NCBI GenBank assembly: GCA_019247865.1
Contig: JAFBAJ010000798.1
Coordinates: 1 to 13,941, forward strand
Direction: 5' to 3'
DNA: 13,941 bases
Source: Acidobacteriota bacterium
GTDB lineage: Bacteria > Acidobacteriota > Blastocatellia > Pyrinomonadales > Pyrinomonadaceae
Part shown: positions 1 through 5,970 of the stretch, one piece after another
Layout of the letters: each line of letters opens with the position of its first letter
How positions within the stretch are numbered: the first letter of the stretch is position 1
Translations under genes and position numbers: made by a program
Notes under the pieces: model-generated
Seen by the model: only the letters and a program-made list of their open reading frames with translations
Told to the model about the DNA's origin: nothing
Databases searched by the model: none

Positions 1-1
1 A

Positions 2-1966
2 AAAAATAATGGTGGCATCTTAATGGGTGATAAGACCCGGAAGCCGTCGGATCCCTCCTCCGGCCGCACAGGTATTCTGATGGGCGATAGCGGCTCTGAC
101 GATCCCTCAGATGTCGCGCCGGAGAAGGTTTCGACAGACCTGCGTGAACTCTCGCAGGACGTGCACCGCAAGGACGAGCGCGTCCGCGTCATTCTCCAGT
201 TCAACGGCACCGTGAGCCTTGAGCTGAACTCTCTGCTCAAAGGCAACGGCATTCAGGTCAAGCAGCGTTTCCCCAACCTGAACTCGCTCGTCGTCGAGCT
301 GCCCGCGCGCGTCGTCAAACAGCTCGGTCAGTTTCCCGAAGTCTCTTACGTTTCCGGGGACGAGACCACGAAGGCCTTCGGCGGCCACCTGGCGCAGGCG
401 ACCGGCGCGGATGACGTGCGCACGCAAGGGCCCGCAGGCTATTCGTATCTGGACGGTCAGGGCGTCGGCATCGCCATCGTTGATTCCGGCATCGACCCCA
501 ATCACGACGCCTTCAAAACAGCTACCGGCGCTGCTTCGCGCATCGTCAAGAACGTGGACTTTACCGGCGAGAATCGGACGGATGATCCCTACGGTCACGG
601 CACGCACGTCGCCGGTATCGCAGCCGGTAACGGCCGCATCTCCAACGGCAAGTACATCGGCATCGCTCCGGCCGCGAACCTGATCAACCTGCGCGTCCTG
701 AATGCGCAGGGCATCGGTTCCGCCTCCAAATTGCTGAGCGCGCTCGACTGGCTGCTCACCAACCGCACGACCTACAACATCAGGGTCGTCAACATCAGCC
801 TCGGCATGCAGGCAATCGACTCTTACAAGAGCGATCCGGTCTGCCTGGCCGTGCGCCGGCTGGTGGATGCGGGCGTGGTCGTCGTCGCGGCGGCCGGCAA
901 CAACGGCAAGGACGGTTCGGGCAGCAAGCTGTACGGGCAGATTCACTCGCCCGGCAACGAGCCCTCGGCCATCACGGTCGGCGCGGCCGACACCAAAGGC
1001 ACGACGCGTCGCAACGACGACGGCGTCGCTACCTACAGCTCGCGCGGCCCGACGCGCAGCTATCAGACCGTCAACGGCGTGCGGAAATTCGATAACCTGA
1101 TCAAACCGGACCTCGTCGCTCCCGGCAATAAGATCGTCAGCGCAGAGGCCGCCGGCAACAAGATCGTGACCCAGAACCCCACGCTCGATACAGGCATCAG
1201 CGGTAATCCGGCGCGCAAGATGATGAGCCTCAACGGCAGCTCGATGGCCGCCCCTGCGGTCGCCGGCGCAGCCGCGCTGATGTTCCAGGCGCACCCCAAC
1301 CTGACGCCGAATCTGGTCAAGGCGCTGATGATGTACACGTCGCAGCCGCTCGCAGGCTTCAACATGCTGGAGCAGGGCACTGGCGAACTGAACATCAGAG
1401 GCGCGGTTGAGCTCGGCAAGCTGGTGCGCACAGACCTGACCTCGACGACGGCGGTTGGCTCGCCGCTCCTGACGGGCGCGATGCCCACGACGCAGACGAA
1501 CATCGGCGGCGTCAACTTCCAGTGGGCGCGCGGCGTCATCCTGAACAGCCATTACGCAACGGGCGTCAATCTGATGACCCAATATCAGCGGATATATAAT
1601 CTGGGCGTGGTGCTCGGCGACGGCGTCGTCCTCGGCGACGGGGTGGTGCTGGGCGATTCGACCAAACTCTCCGGCGGCGTCGTGCTCGGCGACACAGTGA
1701 TGACCAGCAATGGCGTCGTCCTCGGCGACGGCACGCTCTTCTGCACGATGCGTGCGGCCTCCATTCAGACACATCTCTTCAGCAGCGGCGTGGTGCTCGG
1801 CGACGGCGTCGTGCTCGGTGACGGGGTGGTCCTCGGCGACATGGTTTCGCTCGGCGTCGTGCTGGGTGATTTCACCACGCAGGCCTATTCAGCGATCAAC
1901 AATGGAGACCCCACGCCTTCGATGGAATTAGAGGTAGATACGGGAGCTGACTACACGGGTTACTGA
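2..1966 (+). CDS. Subtilisin-like S8 serine protease with GVVLGD repeats (5' partial)
   Basis: A serine endopeptidase of the subtilase (S8) family. Numbering from the ATG at 23, a prodomain-like segment (about 52-115, inhibitor I9-like) precedes the catalytic domain. The triad is visible as D154 (VDSGID), H192 (GHGTHVAG) and S407 (GSSMAAP, where GTSMAAP is more usual). N293 (AAGNNG) is the oxyanion-hole Asn. After the protease domain, residues 528-616 hold nine copies of GVVLGD. The reading frame stays open from the ATG to the left edge, and that ATG codes for the Met of a GILMGD motif repeated at 17-22. The true start is therefore probably outside the window; a GGTGG at 11-15 leaves a start at 23 possible. 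No signal peptide is visible in the part seen, so localisation is unknown, although subtilases with prodomains are usually exported. The protease call is very safe; the role of the repeats is unknown. Confidence 0.95.
   Translation, partial: KNNGGILMGDKTRKPSDPSSGRTGILMGDSGSDDPSDVAPEKVSTDLRELSQDVHRKDERVRVILQFNGTVSLELNSLLKGNGIQVKQRFPNLNSLVVELPARVVKQLGQFPEVSYVSGDETTKAFGGHLAQATGADDVRTQGPAGYSYLDGQGVGIAIVDSGIDPNHDAFKTATGAASRIVKNVDFTGENRTDDPYGHGTHVAGIAAGNGRISNGKYIGIAPAANLINLRVLNAQGIGSASKLLSALDWLLTNRTTYNIRVVNISLGMQAIDSYKSDPVCLAVRRLVDAGVVVVAAAGNNGKDGSGSKLYGQIHSPGNEPSAITVGAADTKGTTRRNDDGVATYSSRGPTRSYQTVNGVRKFDNLIKPDLVAPGNKIVSAEAAGNKIVTQNPTLDTGISGNPARKMMSLNGSSMAAPAVAGAAALMFQAHPNLTPNLVKALMMYTSQPLAGFNMLEQGTGELNIRGAVELGKLVRTDLTSTTAVGSPLLTGAMPTTQTNIGGVNFQWARGVILNSHYATGVNLMTQYQRIYNLGVVLGDGVVLGDGVVLGDSTKLSGGVVLGDTVMTSNGVVLGDGTLFCTMRAASIQTHLFSSGVVLGDGVVLGDGVVLGDMVSLGVVLGDFTTQAYSAINNGDPTPSMELEVDTGADYTGY
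1604..1870 (+). repeat. Nine-copy GVVLGD hexapeptide array inside the protease gene
   Basis: Codons 528-616 of the S8 protease encode nine exact GVVLGD units starting at residues 528, 534, 540, 552, 564, 589, 595, 601 and 611. The first five lie on a strict six-residue register, with two diverged hexads (STKLSG, TVMTSN) filling the gaps. A 19-residue spacer then separates them from three more tandem units and a final single one. The codons differ between copies (gtg/gtc for Val, ctc/ctg for Leu, ggc/ggt for Gly, gac/gat for Asp), so the peptide is conserved rather than the DNA. The pattern resembles the hexapeptide repeat of left-handed beta-helices, but that fold is an inference. Confidence 0.9.
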
Positions 1967-2029
1967 CCTTTTCGGTCACCCGCGAACACGACGAGTCAAC
2001 CCGAATCGATATTAACTTAAACCTCTAAC

Positions 2030-2035
2030 GGAGAG
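2030..2035 (+). promoter_or_regulatory. Ribosome binding site that decides the GTG start of the GNAT gene
   Basis: GGAGAG lies seven bases before the GTG at 2043. It supports that codon over the in-frame ATG at 2073, which has no comparable purine tract in front of it. Confidence 0.7.
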
Positions 2036-2042
2036 AATAATC

Positions 2043-2951
2043 GTGCAATCCATCATCTCGCTGAATAACAACATGGATGGGACGCCCCCGCTGTCCTACT
2101 CCGAACAGGGCTCGCTGGCCGTGCGTGAGCTGACTCATGAGCACGAGGCCGAGGTTCTGAATTTTCTGGCTCTGCGCCCGCTGCACACAGTGGCGATGGT
2201 CAGCCTGATCCGCGATAACGGACTCATCAGCCCCTTCAATCGCGGAACCTTCTACGCCTGCCGCGACGAAGCCACGGGCGAGCTCGAAGGCGTCGCCCTG
2301 ATCGGACACGCGACGCTCATCGAGACGCGCTCCGAGGCCGGTCTGGCAGCCTTTGCACCAATCGCACGTGAGTGCGAGCGCACGCATGTCATCATGGGCG
2401 AGCGCGATAAGCTGGAAGACTTCTGGTATTACTACGCCGAAGAAGGAGAGTCGCCGCGCGTGCTCTGCCGCGAGCTGCTCTTTGAACAGCGCGTCCCGGA
2501 GCAGGGGCGGGAGATCGTGTCGGGCCTCCGGCGCGCCACTCTCGCAGACCTCCATCTGATCGCGCCCGTCCAGGCCGGGATGGCTTTGGAAGAGAGCGGC
2601 GTCAACCCTCTCGAAAAAGACCCGGAAGGCTTTCGCGCACGCTGCGCACGCCGCATCGAGCAGGGCCGCTCATGGGTCTGGGTCGAAGACGGCCGCCTGA
2701 TCTTCAAGGCGGACATCATCGCCGAGACCTCCGAGGTGGTCTATCTCGAAGGCGTCTACGTCAACCCGCAGGAACGCGGGAAAGGCTACGGCCAGCGCTG
2801 CATGGCGCAGCTCGGCCGGACGCTGCTCGCCCGCGTCAAGTCCATCTGCCTGCTCGTCAACGAGCAGAACGAGGAGGCCGCGGCCTTCTATCGCAAGGCC
2901 GGTTACAAACTGCGTAGCTACTACGACACGATCTACATGCAGCACAATTAA
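2043..2951 (+). CDS. GNAT family N-acetyltransferase with N-terminal DUF4081-like domain
   Basis: A 302-residue protein in two parts. The C-terminal half (about 160-302) is a GNAT acyltransferase: the acetyl-CoA pyrophosphate-binding loop RGKGYG (245-250, R-x-x-G-x-G) follows the strand VVYLEGVYVNP, and N-E-Q-N-E-E-A-A-A-F-Y-R-K-A-G-Y (273-288) is the typical motif B region. The N-terminal half (about 24-155) contains an F-x-x-x-R-P-L-H-T-V segment and an EGVALIG strand and resembles the DUF4081 domain that precedes GNAT domains in some bacterial proteins; that name is from memory of the family. The acceptor substrate cannot be told. The GTG start has a good Shine-Dalgarno; M11 is the alternative. 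The gene stands 76 bases after the protease gene and is closed by an intrinsic terminator. No membrane segment or signal peptide is seen, so it should be cytoplasmic. Confidence 0.88.
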   Translation: MQSIISLNNNMDGTPPLSYSEQGSLAVRELTHEHEAEVLNFLALRPLHTVAMVSLIRDNGLISPFNRGTFYACRDEATGELEGVALIGHATLIETRSEAGLAAFAPIARECERTHVIMGERDKLEDFWYYYAEEGESPRVLCRELLFEQRVPEQGREIVSGLRRATLADLHLIAPVQAGMALEESGVNPLEKDPEGFRARCARRIEQGRSWVWVEDGRLIFKADIIAETSEVVYLEGVYVNPQERGKGYGQRCMAQLGRTLLARVKSICLLVNEQNEEAAAFYRKAGYKLRSYYDTIYMQHN

Positions 2952-2969
2952 CCACCGTAGGTTTTCGGA

Positions 2970-3024
2970 AAAAGAGCCGGCGAGACGGGTTGTCATAGCC
3001 CTGTCTCGCCGGCCCTTTTATTTT
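2970..3024 (+). terminator. Rho-independent terminator after the GNAT gene
   Basis: The arms gccggcgagac (2976-2986) and gtctcgccggc (3003-3013) pair perfectly over 11 bases. Three further G-C pairs follow inside the stem after a one-base bulge. The right arm is followed by ccttttatttt. It lies 24 bases after the GNAT stop codon. Confidence 0.9.
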
Positions 3025-3087
3025 GGCCTTCAATCAGGTTGACGGCTAGACCGACTTCAATCTGACCTGTACAGCTCCGCCCGGAGA

Positions 3088-3109
3088 CCTTGCGCATTAC
3101 TGCGCAAGG
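3088..3109. promoter_or_regulatory. Perfect 22-base palindrome, candidate activator site
   Basis: ccttgcgca (3088-3096) and tgcgcaagg (3101-3109) are perfect reverse complements around the loop ttac. No T tract follows, so it is not a terminator. Its centre is about 80 bases before the -12 element of the putative sigma-54 promoter, the usual distance for an enhancer-binding-protein site. Its outer TTGCGC/GCGCAA halves resemble such dyads in style only. The binding role is inferred. Confidence 0.45.
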
Positions 3110-3164
3110 GAGGGAAACACAAATATGTCAGCAGTTAGCCGTCTTTGACGATTTTTCGGAAAAG

Positions 3165-3180
3165 TGGCACGGGGGTTGAT
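3165..3180 (+). promoter_or_regulatory. Putative sigma-54 (RpoN) promoter
   Basis: TGGCACGGGGGTTGAT matches the sigma-54 consensus TGGCACG-N4-TTGCW. The -24 GG element and the spacing to TTG are exact; the only departure is GA in place of the conserved GC at -12. Transcription would begin near 3190 and read into the GGDEF-EAL gene. A TTGACG at 3145-3150 has no fitting sigma-70 -10 box 17 bases downstream. Confidence 0.55.
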
Positions 3181-3321
3181 AAGTAATTTCCCGGTGCGTC
3201 CCGAACCGCTCCTGCCCTTCTCTCAAGTCAAGGTGATTGTATTCAACCAGACAGGCGAACTGAACACGAGGCAGCTCTGAAATTATCTTCCACTAATCGA
3301 AGAGGTCAGTCGAGAGGACGC

Positions 3322-5868
3322 ATGCAGATCCAGGATAAACAGAAATTCTTCCGGCCATACCAGTGGGCAGTCGCCGTCGTCGGCCTGCCGGTCATCCTCT
3401 ATTCGGCGAGCAACCTGCAACCGGCGCGACTCGACCTGGGATTCGCGCTGCTGGCCCTCGCCACCGTCATCGTCAGCTCGCGCATCGCGATTCGCATTCC
3501 GGGCGTCAACACGCACGTCACAGTTTCCGACACCTTCATCTTTCTGACGCTGCTGCTCTACGGCGGCCATGCCGCGGTGCTGGTCGCGGCGGCCGAGGGG
3601 CTCTGCTCCTCCCTGCGCATCAGTCGCAAGCCCGTCACCCTCTGCTTCAACACCTCCGTGATGGCGATCTCGACCTGCGCCGCCATGTGGGCCTTGTATC
3701 TCTGCTTCGGGCGGCTCTCGGAGCTGCGCCTGCAGGGCTTCTCGGCCGTCTTCGCCATCGTCATCTGTTTGATGGGGTTGTTGCAGTACATCTCGAACAC
3801 TGGACTGGTCGCCATCGGGCTCGCGCTCAAGCTCGGCCAGCCGTGCTGGCGCACGTGGCGGGAACATTATCTCTGGACTTCGTTCAGCTATTTCGCCGGA
3901 GCCTCTTCGGCGGGCATCATCGCGCTGATGCTCGGCTCGACCATTCTCTACGCCGCGCTCGCCATCGCGCCCATCATCGCCATCGTCTATTTCACGTATC
4001 GCACCTACATGAACAACGTCGAGGCCTCTGCGGCGCAGGCGGCGCAGGCCAAGCGGCATATGCAGCAGTTGCAGGAGAGCGAAGAGCGTTTCCGCAGCGC
4101 CTTTGACTACGCGGCCATCGGCATGGCGCTGGTCGCGCCCGACGGCCACTGGCTCGAAGTCAACCACTCGCTCTGCCGCATCATCGGCTATTCGGAAGAG
4201 CAGTTGTTGACGATGACCTTTCAGAATCTCACGCACGCGGATGATCTGACGGCCACGCAGGAGCACATCGGACAGCTCCTGGCGGGCAAGATTCCGACCT
4301 GCCAGATGGAGAAGCGTTACGTGCACATCCTCGGCCATCCGGTGTGGGTCAACCAGAGCATCTCGCTGGTGCGCGAGACGGACAACAGCTCTTCGCGTCT
4401 CATCTTCCAGATTCAGGACATCACCGACCGCAAGCGCGCCGAAGAGCGGCTGGTCCATGACGCGTTTCATGACGCGCTGACGGGACTGCCGAATCGCGCG
4501 CTCTTCATGGATCACCTGCAACTCGCCACCGAGCGCGCCAAGCGGCGCGAGGATTATCACTTCGCAGTCCTCTTCATGGATCTCGACCGCTTCAAGAACA
4601 TCAACGACGGCCTGGGCCACATGGCCGGCGACCAGTTGCTGATCTCCATCGCGCGGCGGCTCGAAAAATGTCTGCGCCCCGGCGACACTATCGCGCGGCT
4701 CGGCGGAGACGAGTTCACCATCCTGCTGGAAGAGATCAGCGACGTGACGGAAGCGACGCTGATCGCAAACCGGATGCAGCAGGAGATGGCGCTGCCCTTT
4801 AACCTGGCGGGGCACGAGGTCTACATGACCGTCAGCATCGGCGTCGCCCCGAGCATGACCGGCTACACCAAGCCGCAGGACATCCTCCGCGACGCGGACA
4901 CGGCGATGTACTATGCCAAGTCGAACGGCAAGGCGCGTTATGAGATGTTCGATCAGGAGATGCACGCGCAGGCGGTCGACCTGCTGCGTTTGGAGACGGA
5001 CCTGCGGCGCGCGATTGACCGGCAGGAGTTCCGGCTGCACTATCAGCCCATCGTCTCGCTGAGCACCGGACGCATCACAGGCTTTGAGGCACTGGTGCGC
5101 TGGCAGCATCCAGAGCGCGGCTTTATCTCGCCGGACAGATTCATCTCGATTGCCGAAGAGACGGACATGATCCTGCCCATCGGGAAGTGGGTGCTGACCG
5201 AGGCCTGCCGCCAGATGCGCGAGTGGCAGGAAGAGTATCCCGCACACGAAACGCTCTCGATCAGCGTCAACCTCTCCTGCAAACAGTTCAGGCAGCCCAA
5301 CCTGGTCGAACAGGTGAGACAGATCCTGCTGGAGACAGGGCTTGACGCGCGCTCGCTCAAGCTGGAGATCACGGAGAGCGTCGTGATGGAGAACATCGAG
5401 ACGGCCATCGACATGATGAAGGAGCTGCGTGCGCTCGGCGTGCGATTGAGCATGGACGACTTCGGCACGGGCTATTCGAGCCTGAGCTACCTGCACCGCT
5501 TCCCGATCAGCGCGCTCAAGATCGACCGCTCGTTCGTCAGCCGGATGGACGGCAACAACGAGAACAAGGAGATCGTCCGCACCATCGTCATGCTGGCGCG
5601 CAATCTCGGCATGGAAGTCATCGCCGAAGGCGTCGAAGGCGAGACACAGCTCTCGCAGTTGACCGCGCTCGGATGCGAATACGGGCAGGGCTACTTCTTC
5701 TCCCGGCCGAGGAAGGCCGAGCCCGCCGCCGCGCTGCTCGCCGACGCCCAGTTGAACATGCTCACGCCTCCGGCGATGCGCGCGCTCGACGCGCCCGCGC
5801 CGGTCGCAGCCTCCGAAATCCTCCTCAACCTGGCCGCCGCCGGACTCGAATCCGAATTGACGCACTGA
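3322..5868 (+). CDS. Membrane-bound PAS-GGDEF-EAL cyclic-di-GMP cyclase/phosphodiesterase
   Basis: A c-di-GMP turnover protein of 848 residues. The N-terminal 230 residues hold about six or seven hydrophobic segments (for example 12-30, 70-90, 140-168, 185-228) as an unrecognised membrane sensor module. A short coiled linker (233-252) and a PAS domain (253-375) follow. The GGDEF domain (about 378-540) has an intact GGDEF at 461-465 and an RxxD inhibitory site, RPGD, at 452-455. The EAL domain (about 555-800) keeps E589 of EAL, N650, E682, D712/D713 (MDDFGTG), K733, E769 and Q789, so it should be a working phosphodiesterase. Both activities thus look possible, with the membrane and PAS parts probably setting the balance. 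AGAGG at 3313-3317 precedes the ATG closely (4 bases). A long gap with a putative sigma-54 promoter precedes it. The tail after 800 is alanine-rich and unassigned. Confidence 0.96.
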   Translation: MQIQDKQKFFRPYQWAVAVVGLPVILYSASNLQPARLDLGFALLALATVIVSSRIAIRIPGVNTHVTVSDTFIFLTLLLYGGHAAVLVAAAEGLCSSLRISRKPVTLCFNTSVMAISTCAAMWALYLCFGRLSELRLQGFSAVFAIVICLMGLLQYISNTGLVAIGLALKLGQPCWRTWREHYLWTSFSYFAGASSAGIIALMLGSTILYAALAIAPIIAIVYFTYRTYMNNVEASAAQAAQAKRHMQQLQESEERFRSAFDYAAIGMALVAPDGHWLEVNHSLCRIIGYSEEQLLTMTFQNLTHADDLTATQEHIGQLLAGKIPTCQMEKRYVHILGHPVWVNQSISLVRETDNSSSRLIFQIQDITDRKRAEERLVHDAFHDALTGLPNRALFMDHLQLATERAKRREDYHFAVLFMDLDRFKNINDGLGHMAGDQLLISIARRLEKCLRPGDTIARLGGDEFTILLEEISDVTEATLIANRMQQEMALPFNLAGHEVYMTVSIGVAPSMTGYTKPQDILRDADTAMYYAKSNGKARYEMFDQEMHAQAVDLLRLETDLRRAIDRQEFRLHYQPIVSLSTGRITGFEALVRWQHPERGFISPDRFISIAEETDMILPIGKWVLTEACRQMREWQEEYPAHETLSISVNLSCKQFRQPNLVEQVRQILLETGLDARSLKLEITESVVMENIETAIDMMKELRALGVRLSMDDFGTGYSSLSYLHRFPISALKIDRSFVSRMDGNNENKEIVRTIVMLARNLGMEVIAEGVEGETQLSQLTALGCEYGQGYFFSRPRKAEPAAALLADAQLNMLTPPAMRALDAPAPVAASEILLNLAAAGLESELTH

Positions 5869-5881
5869 AAAAAGAGAGTCT

Positions 5882-5948
5882 CACGCGAAGACGCAAAGAC
5901 GCGAAGAAAGAGAAATTGTTCTTCTTCGCGTCTTTGCGCCTTTGCGTG
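5882..5948. repeat. CACGCAAAG-type hairpin repeat, copy A
   Basis: Arms of 27 bases (5882-5908 and 5922-5948) are reverse complements with two mismatches, one of which would be a G-U pair in RNA. The loop is 13 bases. The arms consist of units like acgcaaag/acgcgaag. It fills the gap after the GGDEF-EAL stop and ends 22 bases before the rhomboid start. It is the same family as copy B at 8292-8366. It could act as a transcription barrier, but no T tract follows. Confidence 0.9.
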
Positions 5949-5958
5949 TGATGTAGTG

Positions 5959-5964
5959 TAGAAT
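5959..5964 (+). promoter_or_regulatory. -10 box TAGAAT placed for a leaderless transcript
   Basis: TAGAAT lies at exactly -12 to -7 relative to the A of the rhomboid ATG at 5971, where a -10 box would put the transcription start on the start codon. No Shine-Dalgarno is visible in the 22 bases after the repeat, and no good -35 is visible because that region lies inside the hairpin repeat. This is a suggestion from position only. Confidence 0.35.
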
Positions 5965-5970
5965 CCCGGC

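Larger units (their letters stand above)
2952..3321. other. 370-base regulatory intergenic region before the GGDEF-EAL gene
   Basis: No open reading frame here looks coding. After the terminator (to 3024) come an inverted repeat gacggcta/tagccgtc (3041-3048 and 3136-3143), a small hairpin ctccg/cggag (3075-3086), a perfect 22-base palindrome (3088-3109) and a sigma-54-like promoter (3165-3180). The remaining 140 bases up to the start codon would be the leader; nothing further is recognised in them except a Shine-Dalgarno at 3313-3317. The structure was compared by eye with c-di-GMP (GEMM) riboswitches and did not match. Confidence 0.6.

Noticed and set aside
107..1774. A 555-codon - strand frame opposite the S8 protease
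   Set aside because: Same cause: low-complexity R/H/A/D-rich translation with no motif, on the opposite strand of a certain gene.
1604..1870. A CRISPR-like or DNA-level tandem repeat
   Set aside because: The repeat is at the protein level: unit spacing is irregular, codons vary between copies, and the frame is continuous with the protease.
1956..1980. A terminator after the protease gene (tgacc-ttttc-ggtca)
   Set aside because: Only a 5-base stem with no T tract after it, overlapping the stop codon; too weak to call.
3041..3143. A c-di-GMP (GEMM) riboswitch before the GGDEF-EAL gene
   Set aside because: The context made it attractive, but the conserved GEMM-I segments could not be found, and the region lies upstream of the likely promoter.
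3283..5865. An open frame of 860 codons on the - strand opposite the GGDEF-EAL gene
   Set aside because: It mirrors the sense gene. Its translation is rich in R, H, D and Q with no domain pattern, while the sense strand has complete catalytic motifs. Long antisense frames are expected from high-GC codon usage.
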